The notes under the pieces were generated by a model. That model saw nothing but the letters and a program-made list of their open reading frames with translations, was not told where the DNA came from and made no database searches. From contig JAICWV010000009.1 in the NCBI GenBank assembly GCA_025966365.1, positions 1 through 47,356 on the forward strand: a stretch of DNA of 47,356 bases, given 5' to 3'. The position numbers were made by a program, and so were the translations under genes. Positions 26,013 through 34,359 of the stretch are shown here, piece by piece; position 1 is the first letter of the stretch, and each line of letters begins with the position of its first letter. The DNA is from Chloroflexota bacterium (lineage in GTDB: Bacteria > Chloroflexota > UBA5177).

Positions 26013-28478
26013 ATGACATCCGTCCACTCCGCTTCTGCGCCGTCCACCGACGCTGCTGATCATGAGCAAGGCCTCTCTCAGCGACAGGTCGTGGAGCGTC
26101 GAACCCGTGGCGAGGGAAACGCGGTGGCTCCCGCGACCGGGCGGACGTATCCGGCTATGCTGCGTGACAATGTCTTCACCTTCATCAACAACGTCCTTTT
26201 TGTGCTCTGCGCTGCCCTGATCGCGCTGGGCGAGGTGAGCGATGCGGTCATCGCAGCAGGAGTCGTCCTCGGCAACGTGGTGGTCAGCCTGTTCCAGGAG
26301 GTGCGCACCAAGCGTACGCTCGATCGTATTGCCCTACTTACCCGACCACGGGCTGCGGTCATCCGTGATGGACGGGAGCAGTCGGTGGATCCGGCCGAGA
26401 TCGTCCGGGGCGACACGATGATCGTGCGGCCCGGCGACCAGATCATCGTCGATGGTCCACTGGTCAGTGACGGCGAACTGGAGGTCGACGAATCACTTCT
26501 CACCGGCGAGTCAGAAGCGGTCCCCAAGCGCTCCGGCGATCCCCTGTACTCAGGCAGCTTCTGTGTCGCCGGGTCCGGTGTGTACCTGGCTGAAAAGGTT
26601 GGCGCGGAGAGCTTCGCCCACAAGCTCACCGCCCAGGCGCGGGGTTTTCGGCGGGTGCTGACGCCAATGCAGCGAGAGGTGAACGTTATCGTTCGCGTCA
26701 TTCTGTTGGTTGCCATCATCTTCGAACTCCTGCTCCTCGCCGAAACGCCCATCTACCATCTCACGCTGGTGGCGAGCGTCAAGATGTCGGTTGTGATTGC
26801 CAAGCTCGTCCCTGCCGGCCTCTTTCTTTCCATCACGCTCGCGTACGCCCTGGGTGCCGTCCGCATCGCGCGCCGCGGTGCGCTCGTCCAACAGGTGAAC
26901 GCCGTGGAATCTCTCAGCTACGTGGACGTGCTCTGTCTGGATAAGACCGGAACACTGACCGCGAATCGCCTGGAGCTCGACGCTGTGCACCCGGTGAACG
27001 GCGTCGAGTCGGATCTCCGTCAGCTCGTCGGCAACTTCGCCGCCAGCTCCTCATCCGGCAATCGGACCACGGCGGCGCTGATCGAGGGACTCGGAGGGAC
27101 GAAACAGCCCATCGGCGAGGAGATCCCCTTTTCGTCTGAACGTAAGTGGAGCGCTCTCTCGTTTGAGAGCAATTCGGCCAGTGGTAGCTACATTCTCGGT
27201 GCTCCAGAGGTGCTGGACGCCGCTGTACCTCTCCCTCCAGAGATGACCAAACGGCAAGAAGAACTGGTCCGGGGCGGTTTGCGCGTCTTGCTCTTTGCGC
27301 ACGTGCCGGAGGCGCGCCCCTTGCGAGACGCACAGGGAGAGCCACAATTGCCGAACGATCTCATTCCGCTCGGCCTGATCAGTTTGAGCGACGAATTACG
27401 CCCCGAGGCGCGCCAGACGCTTGCCCGCTTCGTGGCGGCCGGCGTTGCTCCGAAGATCATCTCAGGGGACAATCCCCAGACGGTGGTGGCGCTGGCAGCG
27501 CAAGCTGGCCTGGGTTCTAACATTTCGGCCGTGTCAGGCCGAGATCTGGAAGCCATGGATGAGGCGCAGCGAGCGAACGCAGTGGAGACCGCCACGATAT
27601 TCGGGCGCATCGCGCCTGAACAAAAGGAGGATCTGGTCCGGCTGCTGAAGCGAAACGGCCATTACGTGGCAATGATCGGGGACGGAGTCAACGATGTGCT
27701 GTCCCTCAAAGCAGCGCATCTCGGCATCGCCATGGAGAGCGGGACCCAGGCGACAAGAGCGGTCGCCGACATCATTCTTCTCGGCGACTCGTTCGCAGTG
27801 CTTCCCTCGGCGGTCGAGGAGGGACAGCGCATTCGCAACGGGACGCGCGACATCTTGAAGCTATTCCTGACACGTGTCCTGTCCGTCGCACTTCTGCTCA
27901 TGGGGGTGATGATTCTTGGGGGCTTTCCCTTCGATCCGAAGCACATCTCGATCCTCACGACCTTCACGGTGGGCATCCCATCGATTGCGCTTGCCGCCTG
28001 GGCGCAGCCTGGCCCGTTGCCGCGGACAGGCGTCGTCCGCTCCTTGATCCACTTCGTGCTTCCGGCAGCCTTGACGTTGGCGCTGGCGGGCATTGCCGTA
28101 TACCTTTACATGGCACTAACGACGCACCATACGGCAACCGGCGAGGCGCAGACGGCGCTGACCGTGCTGGCCGTCCCGTGCGGTCTCCTGCTACTGCCCT
28201 TCGTCTCGCCGCCGACACCATGGTGGGAGGCCGGCGCTCGTCTGAGCAGCGATTGGCGCCCGGGTGCCCTGGCCGGTGGGCTGTTCCTGGCATTTGCAAT
28301 CCTCCTCGCCATCGAACCGATTCGCTCCTTCTTCGGACTGGTTCCCCTGGAGCCCATGACCTATCTGATCATTGCTGGCACAGTCGCCGTCTGGGCAGCG
28401 ATCCTGCGCTTCGCCTGGCGCGTCAGTCTCCTGGACCGCTTTCTGGGCGTCGATCTTGCGCCGCCTGGGCCAGACTGA
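26013..28478 (+). CDS. CtpE-like P-type cation ATPase
   Basis: 821 residues. Actuator motif TGES (164-167), phosphorylation motif DKTGTLT (Asp310), hinge GDGVNDVLSLK (556-566), and about ten membrane helices. The layout and the segment NAVESLSYVDVLCLDKTGTLT match CtpE/Exp7-type ATPases, a group implicated in Ca2+ uptake. In helix M4 the usual P-E-G-L is P-A-G-L (266-270: VPAGL), removing an acidic ion ligand, so the transported ion may differ. No clear Shine-Dalgarno sequence; a short or absent leader is possible. Flanked by two usp genes, which suggests stress-linked ion homeostasis. Confidence 0.88.
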   Translation: MTSVHSASAPSTDAADHEQGLSQRQVVERRTRGEGNAVAPATGRTYPAMLRDNVFTFINNVLFVLCAALIALGEVSDAVIAAGVVLGNVVVSLFQEVRTKRTLDRIALLTRPRAAVIRDGREQSVDPAEIVRGDTMIVRPGDQIIVDGPLVSDGELEVDESLLTGESEAVPKRSGDPLYSGSFCVAGSGVYLAEKVGAESFAHKLTAQARGFRRVLTPMQREVNVIVRVILLVAIIFELLLLAETPIYHLTLVASVKMSVVIAKLVPAGLFLSITLAYALGAVRIARRGALVQQVNAVESLSYVDVLCLDKTGTLTANRLELDAVHPVNGVESDLRQLVGNFAASSSSGNRTTAALIEGLGGTKQPIGEEIPFSSERKWSALSFESNSASGSYILGAPEVLDAAVPLPPEMTKRQEELVRGGLRVLLFAHVPEARPLRDAQGEPQLPNDLIPLGLISLSDELRPEARQTLARFVAAGVAPKIISGDNPQTVVALAAQAGLGSNISAVSGRDLEAMDEAQRANAVETATIFGRIAPEQKEDLVRLLKRNGHYVAMIGDGVNDVLSLKAAHLGIAMESGTQATRAVADIILLGDSFAVLPSAVEEGQRIRNGTRDILKLFLTRVLSVALLLMGVMILGGFPFDPKHISILTTFTVGIPSIALAAWAQPGPLPRTGVVRSLIHFVLPAALTLALAGIAVYLYMALTTHHTATGEAQTALTVLAVPCGLLLLPFVSPPTPWWEAGARLSSDWRPGALAGGLFLAFAILLAIEPIRSFFGLVPLEPMTYLIIAGTVAVWAAILRFAWRVSLLDRFLGVDLAPPGPD

Positions 28479-28615
28479 CCAACCATTGGACGCAGGGGCC
28501 TGCTCGAACAGGTGCCCCGGATAGGGCGATGCCGCGGAGAGGGCATTCAGGCCCGCCGAAGAACATCGCTGGATTCAGCCACCGCGGCCGAGGCGCACTC
28601 GTCAGAGGGTGTAGA

Positions 28616-29095
28616 TCATGAAGTCTGTTCGTCCGCTCGAACGAGCAGAATCGGAGTTTGGGCCGTCTTCAGCACCTTGTCAGCCACGCTTCCGAAGATG
28701 ACGCGGGAAATACCGGTTCGTCCAATGGACGTCAGGGCGATCAGATTGGCGCCCAGATCGTGAGTGCGACGAACAATCACTGTGGCCGGTTCACCCTCGG
28801 GAGCCTCGAAGTCGACCGTGAGCCCGGCCTCCCGCAGTCTGGTGGCTACGCCATTCAAGTACTCAATCGCTTCCTCGTGCAGTGCTTCAATGACAGGAGT
28901 GAGATCGTGCTGCCAGCGGTCGGGCACCGGCATTCCGAGCACCGAGATCACCTGGACGAGCGTGATCTTGGAATCGAAGCGCCTGGCGAGCGACCGCACG
29001 TAAGGCAAGACGCCTTCGGCTAGTTTCGAGCCATCAAGAGCGACGACGATATGTTGGTAATCTTCCGATTCTGTCTCACCGGTCGTGCGCTCCAT
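28616..29095 (-). CDS. Universal stress protein (UspA family)
   Basis: 159 residues from ATG at 29095, with AAGGAGG 5 nt upstream. YQHIVVALDGSKLAEGVLPYV and IGRTGISRVIFGSVADKVL (G-x2-G-x9-G-S-like loop) define the family. It is more distant from the other two Usp proteins in the window. Convergent with the ATPase gene, 137 bp apart, with no identifiable feature between them. Confidence 0.87.
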   Translation of the reverse strand: MERTTGETESEDYQHIVVALDGSKLAEGVLPYVRSLARRFDSKITLVQVISVLGMPVPDRWQHDLTPVIEALHEEAIEYLNGVATRLREAGLTVDFEAPEGEPATVIVRRTHDLGANLIALTSIGRTGISRVIFGSVADKVLKTAQTPILLVRADEQTS

Positions 29096-29233
29096 CTGCG
29101 CCTCCTTCGATGCTCTGGCTACTTCGCTCGATACCATATTCCCACGCGGATTATCGCCTCGCTGGACGTCAAACGCGCGAGGGTCGTCTGCTGCGCCATG
29201 GCGAGACGTACGTCTTCGAGTGCTAAGAAGTGG

Positions 29234-30346
29234 TTAGCTTGCGCCGGCAGGCAACTCGCCGAGCGTCACACTGTATGTTCGGTGCGTCCCATCGTGGGTG
29301 ACCAGTCTCACCGTGACCGTGTCGCCCGGTTTCTTGCTGGCCAGAATGTCTGAGAGGGCCGCCGTGCTGTCGGTCGGCTTTCCGTCCAGCTCGATGATGA
29401 TCGATCCTGCCTGGACGCCGGCCCGTTCAGCCGGTCCCTTTGCCACGACCTGAGCGACCAGTACGCCGTGATCGAGCGGCAAACCGTATCGTGCAGCCAG
29501 CTCTGAGGTCACGGTCTCGACTGCAACGCCGATTGCCGCACGCCCGCTATGTATGACCTTCCCATGCTGGATGAGCTGCGAAGCAATCCGCTCCACCGTG
29601 TTGGACGCAACCGCGAACCCAACGCCGCTGGCTGGGGTTCCGAACGTGGGATCCACGGCCGACAGAGTGGGGATGCCGATGACTTTCCCGGACAGATCAA
29701 TCAGCGCTCCGCCACTGTTACCGGGATTGATCGCCGCGCTGGTCTGAACCATGTTGAGGATTGGTGGTCGCCCCTGCCCCTCACCCACCGTCCGGTTCAT
29801 GGCGCTCACGATCCCTTCGGTGACGCTGAAGTTAATGCCGAGCGGATTGCCGATCGCAAGCACCGACTGGCCGACCTTCAGGTTGGAAGAATTGCCGAAG
29901 GCAGCGGCCGGCAGATCCCTGGAATCGACTCTGATAACGGCCAGGTCGTCGAGGGGATCGCTCCCGACCAATCTTGCCCCGGCGGAGTGCCCGTTGGCAA
30001 AGGTAACGTCGAAGTGATTGCCGCCGGCCACCACGTGATTGTTGGTAACGATGTACCCATCCCTGCTCATGATGACTCCCGAGCCGAGCCCCCTTCCCGG
30101 ATTGTCGATACGGACGACCGACGGGCTCACCGTCGCGGCGGCACGCTCTCGAAGCCGATCGATACCGGCGACGACAACAGGGGCGGTTACCGCGCCCCCT
30201 GCCGCGGCAGTTGAGCCTGAAGTTGGGGAGGCGGTCGGTCCACTCGCTGTACTTCCCGGCAGGCTGCATGCGGAAAGTCCCAGACATAGGACCACAACGG
30301 GTAGCAAAGCCGATGAACGGAAGCCAACTCGCGCCATAGGCACCAT
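29234..30346 (-). CDS. HtrA/DegQ-type S1C serine protease, lipoprotein
   Basis: 370 residues. Lipobox LGLSAC with Cys27 suggests lipid anchoring, followed by a Ser/Thr/Gly-rich linker. Catalytic triad His104 (TNNHVVAGG), Asp134 (DPLDDLAVIRV), Ser211 (NPGNSGGALID). One PDZ domain occupies about residues 270-360 (GVLVAQVVAKGPAERAGVQAGSIIIELDG). ATG at 30346 has AAAGGGG 8 nt upstream; the longer frame covers the neighbouring gene. Degrades or holds misfolded envelope proteins. Starts 14 bp after the eRF1-like gene, so the two are likely one operon. Confidence 0.93.
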   Translation of the reverse strand: MVPMARVGFRSSALLPVVVLCLGLSACSLPGSTASGPTASPTSGSTAAAGGAVTAPVVVAGIDRLRERAAATVSPSVVRIDNPGRGLGSGVIMSRDGYIVTNNHVVAGGNHFDVTFANGHSAGARLVGSDPLDDLAVIRVDSRDLPAAAFGNSSNLKVGQSVLAIGNPLGINFSVTEGIVSAMNRTVGEGQGRPPILNMVQTSAAINPGNSGGALIDLSGKVIGIPTLSAVDPTFGTPASGVGFAVASNTVERIASQLIQHGKVIHSGRAAIGVAVETVTSELAARYGLPLDHGVLVAQVVAKGPAERAGVQAGSIIIELDGKPTDSTAALSDILASKKPGDTVTVRLVTHDGTHRTYSVTLGELPAGAS

Positions 30347-30360
30347 GTCCACTGCCCCTT

Positions 30361-31521
30361 TCAGTACCGAGTCCAGGCACCGATGCCCTCGTACTTTCGG
30401 AGCTCGTCTGCAGCTTCTCCCGAGACCATCTCGACGTGCGCCGCCTGCTCCAGAGCACGGTCCACGACCAGCTCGCGTAGGTCTGCTACCGGTTCCAGCG
30501 ATGCACCGCACCCCGGGCACTCGCCAGTTCCCGCCACGATCCGGCCGCAGTTCGGGCACTCGTCCGCGCTGCCCGCGAAGTCGCTCACCAAGAAAAGCCG
30601 GTGGACGCGCTCGTCATGCAGCGCGTCCAGCGTGTCCTCTAGTCCGATCGCGGCGCGGGGCGTGGTGCGCGCGGCGATCAATTCATCAACCATCTCGCGC
30701 TCGACTTGACGCTCGATTGCTTCCGCCGCCCTGCGTGCTGTCTCGAGCACCTCGGCGTCCGTGGCATCCAGCCCGATCGAGAGCATATCCGCATAACGGG
30801 ACCGGAGCGGGCGGGGCAGCTCATCGCGGAGCATGGTATCGACGTCGACCGGGCCGCCCAGAAGAAGACGGTCAAACGGTCGTGCACGTAGCAGGTCCAT
30901 CGTTGCATGGATCGTCTGGCGCAAATGACGGCGCACGTTCTCCTGATAATGTTGGGCGAAATTGCCGGCAATGCCGGAAACGGTTCTCTTCCCGGGATCA
31001 TCGCTCTCCACGACCTGTTGCTCCTCGATCGCTCCCAGGTAGATCGTGAAGAGTCGCGCCTGGCGCCGATCCGTGAGCACGACGGCGATACGCTCGTACT
31101 CGTCGAGTATCTCCTCTAACGGCGCCAGAATAGGCTGGGTGTCCCACACAATCAACGTCACCGGCTGCTCGGGCAGCGGTACGGCATACAGGTGCCCGCG
31201 CTCCTGGCCAGCAAACACCGCCAGGCCGGGGTGCCGAGGCACAGCCATCTGGTCAAGATACTCCTCGACACGTCCCACCGCAGCCTCGAACGCCTGCCGT
31301 TCGTCCCGGCTGGCCTCTTCCAGTCTCTGTCTGATGGCTTTGCACTCCTCGCGGAAGCGCACCAAATACTTTCGTCCCGCTACGGAGGTGGGTGGCGTCG
31401 GTAGATACGCGGAGAGCAGACCGCGGCCCGGGAGCTGACTCTCTCGCAGCTCGCCAAGGACGGCCGGAATCTCCCAGACGTCGGTGTGTACGGTCGGCGC
31501 GAATCGGGTTCCCTCATACAC
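30361..31521 (-). CDS. Bacterial eRF1-like protein with C-terminal zinc ribbon
   Basis: 386 residues. The middle and C-terminal parts follow the archaeal/eukaryotic release-factor domains 2-3: AVVLTDRRQARLFTIYLGAI, then a helix-rich segment GNFAQHYQENVRRHLRQ where aRF1 has GGQS-x-R, then FDRLLLGGPVDV and LEDTLDALHDERVHRLFLV. The C-terminus has a four-Cys ribbon (C322/C325 and C335/C338). The GGQ catalytic tripeptide is absent, as in many baeRF families, so peptidyl-tRNA hydrolysis is doubtful; a ribosome-associated rescue or quality-control role is possible. GTG start, AAGGAG 10 nt upstream. Followed by the HtrA gene. Confidence 0.75.
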   Translation of the reverse strand: MYEGTRFAPTVHTDVWEIPAVLGELRESQLPGRGLLSAYLPTPPTSVAGRKYLVRFREECKAIRQRLEEASRDERQAFEAAVGRVEEYLDQMAVPRHPGLAVFAGQERGHLYAVPLPEQPVTLIVWDTQPILAPLEEILDEYERIAVVLTDRRQARLFTIYLGAIEEQQVVESDDPGKRTVSGIAGNFAQHYQENVRRHLRQTIHATMDLLRARPFDRLLLGGPVDVDTMLRDELPRPLRSRYADMLSIGLDATDAEVLETARRAAEAIERQVEREMVDELIAARTTPRAAIGLEDTLDALHDERVHRLFLVSDFAGSADECPNCGRIVAGTGECPGCGASLEPVADLRELVVDRALEQAAHVEMVSGEAADELRKYEGIGAWTRY

Positions 31522-31618
31522 GGTTCATCATCTCCTTCGATCAAGGCCCTTTGGAAGTGAAATCTACTCTCCAATCCGAGCATATTCGGTTGCGATGAGG
31601 TCACGGGCGGTATGCGCC

Positions 31619-32092
31619 AGGCAGGCTGTACAGTCAGGTGCCGATTACGAAAGCACCCTGGCCGAACTGTCCCAGTACGGGGCGAACCTGGTCCTGGCCA
31701 CCCAGAGCCTGGCCAGGCTGGAAACCGTTGACGGAGAGCAGAGCCGTTGTCTTCGCTCCATGGTATTCGCCAATCTGGACGGTCTCTTCGCTTTTCATAC
31801 AAGCGCCGAAGATGCTCGCCATCTCGTGCTCGAGCTGGGTCGGGAGACCGACGAACAGGATCTGGTGGCGCGGGGCGAACATCAATGCTACGTCAAGCTC
31901 TCGGCCGCCGGTGAACGGATACCGACCTTCTCCATCCGCCTGGACCTGCTCCCGCGGGGAAATGCGGCGCTGGTACGGGAGCTCGCGGATCTGTCGCGAC
32001 GACGACACGGGCGGGATCGCCTTGCTGTCCAGCGCGACCTGCATTTGGCGATCGCTCGTATCGACACAAGCCAGGGGGGCGTTGCGCGATGA
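31619..32092 (+). pseudogene. C-terminal remnant of a conjugation-type (TraG/HerA-like) ATPase
   Basis: The frame GADYESTLAELSQYGANL, VLATQSLARLE, MVFANLDGLFAFHTSAEDAR and ELGRETDEQDLVARGEHQCYVKL matches the C-terminal part of conjugative DNA-transfer ATPases of type IV secretion systems: the end of the RecA-like core and the following region. The Walker A and B parts are missing, and the frame upstream of about 31619 is not homologous and runs into the start of the eRF1-like gene. So this is the 3' stub of a lost gene. An ATG overlaps its stop (ATGA) but opens only a short frame. Confidence 0.6.
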
Positions 32093-32453
32093 AGGAAAGG
32101 GCCACGCAGGCAGGTACAAGGATAAATTGCCAGAGGACAAGGCAACGGCGCCGCCCGGTCCGCAGTACGCGCGCAATCAGCACTGGAACCGCCGACATTT
32201 GACCGACGCGCAGCAACCGTCCCTTGCATACGATCGCTCCACTACCCCGATAGATTACGAGCGCGATCCACCGCTCGAGCGGGGACTCAAGGGCAGATGG
32301 TCCGCCTATCTCCTTGACGACACGATCCAGGTTCTCGAGCTGGACGCCGCGGCCCGATTGGCGTGGGCGAAGACGCCACGTCCAACGGACTGCTTGTTAC
32401 AGCAGATCCGGAGTGAGAACGGTGAAGCCGTACTGCGCAAAGTGGCGGTCGCG
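32093..32453. other. Region without recognisable gene
   Basis: About 360 bp between the ATPase remnant and the antitoxin-like gene. One plus-strand frame runs to 32534 with segments such as GRWSAYLLDDTIQVLELDAA, but it overlaps the antitoxin gene antisense and has no recognisable homology or ribosome site. Probably decayed mobile DNA. Confidence 0.4.
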
Positions 32454-32744
32454 CTAGCGGTGGCGACAATGCTCACGCTTCGCCCGCAACAGGACCTCGT
32501 GTTTGTCCTCGGAGCCGGGCTCGAGAGCAGGTGAACCTCCGATACCGATGAGGCGGAACAGCGGATCATCCTCGGTGACGGGTCCGCTGCGCCGCTTCCT
32601 CGATCTCTTTGGCGGCTCCAAGACTGCGACATCTTCATTGGCGATCTGGAGCACAAATGAGGCTCCTCGGTTTCGCACTTGCTCCACCAGGTCGCGAAGA
32701 TCCGGCTCGTGGGAAATGTCGATATGGACACGCTCCTGTGCCAT
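32454..32744 (-). CDS. Antitoxin-like protein
   Basis: 96 residues. HIDISHEPDLRDLVEQVRN followed by IANEDVAVLEPPKR and a tail TEDDPLFRLIGIG ... SEDKHEVLLRAKREH has the three-part form of Phd/AbrB-like antitoxins common in Chloroflexota: an N-terminal helix, a short strand pair 'ED(V)AVL.P', and a toxin-binding C-terminal part. It lies 43 bp downstream of a RelE-like toxin on the same strand; a separate PIN-type partner, normal for this antitoxin type, is absent. It could be an orphan. Confidence 0.6.
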   Translation of the reverse strand: MAQERVHIDISHEPDLRDLVEQVRNRGASFVLQIANEDVAVLEPPKRSRKRRSGPVTEDDPLFRLIGIGGSPALEPGSEDKHEVLLRAKREHCRHR

Positions 32745-32787
32745 CGGCTGCGCCTCCAGGTTACGGGGATCGGATCCGGCAATCAGC

Positions 32788-33060
32788 CTACAATCTCCCG
32801 ATCAGCCGCTCGTACTCGGTGTGAGGTCCGATCCAGAACCAGGTAACGGCGTCTCCCTCCAGCAAGCACAGAGCACGATAATAGACGCCAATCCGCGCGG
32901 AGTAGACCGGAGAGTGCGTCCCCCTCACGCGCTTGAAGTTCAGACTCGGATGCTGCGGATCTTGCTCGAACAGCGTATGTGCCTTGCGGGCCCTCTCCTG
33001 CACGCCCCCCGGGAGAGAATGAAAAAGGTCCCAGAACTCATGCGTCGTGTTGGATCTCAG
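32788..33060 (-). CDS. RelE/ParE-like toxin, probable CTG start
   Basis: 90 residues if read from CTG at 33060: LRSNTTHEFWDLFHSLP, then FEQDPQHPSLNFKRV, YSARIGVYYRALCLLEGD and WFWIGPHTEYERLI. These are the RelE-superfamily strands that cleave mRNA at the ribosome or target gyrase. Related proteins start at exactly this residue with Met. CTG overlaps the antitoxin stop as CTGA, so start by translational coupling is plausible; the next GTG (33003) would remove the first helix. Pair with the gene at 33057-33266. Confidence 0.72.
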   Translation of the reverse strand: MRSNTTHEFWDLFHSLPGGVQERARKAHTLFEQDPQHPSLNFKRVRGTHSPVYSARIGVYYRALCLLEGDAVTWFWIGPHTEYERLIGRL

Positions 33061-33266
33061 GAGGGAAACTCTTTGGTTTGACCTGCGCGCCGCTGGCTGC
33101 GGACACGCTCAGCCATCTCATCGAGCACCCGAATAGAACCAGGACTCTCGAGCATCTCATCCCACATCCGATCCAGTTCAGTCTGAAGCATATTCGCTAT
33201 CCTGTCCTGCTCCTCTTCGGGCAGGTCCTCTATCTCAGAGACCACCCGGCGCAGTGCCTCAGTCAT
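33057..33266 (-). CDS. RelB-like antitoxin
   Basis: 69 residues: LRRVVSEIEDLPEEEQDRIA then LDRMWDEMLESPGSIRVLDEM and a basic tail. This helix-helix pattern with 'LPEEEQD' is typical of the small antitoxins that precede RelE-like toxins in Chloroflexota and cyanobacteria. GGAGG lies 6 nt before the ATG. Its stop codon overlaps the toxin's presumed CTG start. The 240 bp to its upstream side hold no gene. Confidence 0.68.
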   Translation of the reverse strand: MTEALRRVVSEIEDLPEEEQDRIANMLQTELDRMWDEMLESPGSIRVLDEMAERVRSQRRAGQTKEFPS

Positions 33267-33506
33267 GTTCTGCCTCCCGATTTGTCCCAGCTTAGTAAAC
33301 CACTAGCCCATCCGTTCTCCCCTATCTGCCGGGCTGGCATCCGTCCTGACGGACAGAGGCCCAGCGGGATCAGGGAACAGCGACGGCATGTACGAGCCTG
33401 CCCTCCCGCTACACAGTGGTTGACAGGGCTTGACGGCCACAGACCGCGCCCACTCCGACCTGAGATGGGCTTGTCTTCGCCATACCGCACCGTCCCAACA
33501 GTATCG

Positions 33507-33545
33507 TGGTGAAGGCGCCGGGGCTCGAACCCGGGACACACGGAT
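33507..33545 (-). repeat. Distal att-like copy of the tRNA-Lys 3' half
   Basis: 39 bp, 38 identical to 35516-35554: the tRNA-Lys sequence from the 3' side of the anticodon loop through the T arm to CCA. Identity stops sharply at both ends. Same orientation as the intact tRNA. Just inside, the minus strand reads GCGTATTTCCGGCGTGTATTCC, a near-direct repeat that could be integrase arm or core flanks. Confidence 0.75.
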
Positions 33546-33568
33546 GGAATACACGCCGGAAATACGCG

Positions 33569-33973
33569 CTACAGTTGCTGGCGAATAAAGCGGACGATGG
33601 CGTCCGCACTGTCAACTGCCTGTTGCGCTTCAGCAGACGGAGGCGAGAGCGGACCGCCCGGATAGCGGAAGAGCGTCGCGTACGGACTCAGAGTCTGAGC
33701 CAAGGGCAGGAAGCGAGCAAAGCCGCCTTGGATAGCTTCTCATTTGGCCTGGAGAAGTACCAGATCGTGGGTGTATGGAAATGGAATCGAATTCGCCGTC
33801 AAGAAGGCCTTCAGTGACCTCTCCATAGCCTGCTGTGCGTGATATGCACTCATCTCTGGCAGGGGAACAGCCGCACGCAATTCGTTCCGGGCTGCCTGAA
33901 GGTCGCGCTCTGCTCGAGCAAGCCACTCCTGGGCCTCGCGCAATGCGCCCGAGCTAGGCAGTTCCGGCGGCAT
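33569..33973 (-). pseudogene. HEPN-domain toxin gene with in-frame TGA
   Basis: Reads LREAQEWLARAERDLQAARN, YHAQQAMERSLKAFL and FPYTHDLVLLQAK, then TGA (33740-33742). The same frame continues as EAIQGGFARFLPLAQTLSPY, ATLFRYPGG and ADAIVRFIRQQL to a TAG at 33569, which is the normal HEPN C-terminus. Related proteins have Cys at the TGA position, so a single base change explains the loss. The R-x4-6-H nuclease motif of HEPN toxins would lie around the broken second half (FRYPG region). It overlaps the MNT gene by 20 bp and ends 24 bp from the att repeat. Confidence 0.72.
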
Positions 33974-34359
33974 ACAACAGTTTGCCCTCCTTCAGTACCG
34001 TGGCGGGTAGAGACGTCACGACGCCCGAGCGCCACTCAAACTCCTCATGGCTCATGAAGACGATATCCAGCGGAAGGAGGTGATGGCCGACGACGCGGTA
34101 TGCCTCCTGGGCAAGGCGGTGGGGATACTCGCCTGCGTCCGGGACCACCAGTAAGATGTCGACGTCGCTATGGCGAGAGGGCGTGCCGCGCGCGAGAGCC
34201 GAAGACGTAAATTCTCTCGGGCTGAAAGGCGCGAAGCAATGTACCAACGATACGTGCCATGTCGGCCAACTCTGCGGGGCAGAGGCGGGGGAGTAGGCTG
34301 CATACCCGATCCTCCAGATCCCGCAGTGATACCGAGGTCTGATCGGTGACTAGTGCCAT
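33954..34359 (-). pseudogene. MNT-type nucleotidyltransferase antitoxin, frameshifted in its active site
   Basis: Starts MALVTDQTSVSLRDLEDRV with GAAGGA 4 nt upstream and reads to PERIYVFGSRAR, then leaves frame and stops. The other frame carries on GTPSRHSDVDILLVV and VFMSHEEFEWRSGVV to the stop at 33954. The expected join GSRARGTPS...SDVD is the G-S-x10-D-x-D pol-beta motif. Loss of two bases in a CGCGCGCGG tract explains the break. MNT proteins AMPylate and silence HEPN toxins. Confidence 0.72.

Noticed and set aside
32140-32534. Plus-strand frame after the ATPase remnant
   Set aside because: No recognisable homology, no ribosome site, and it runs antisense through a better-supported antitoxin-like gene.
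33506-33817. Plus-strand frame beginning with APGLEPGTHGW
   Set aside because: This peptide is the well-known false translation of an antisense tRNA end; the DNA is the tRNA-Lys half-copy, not a gene.
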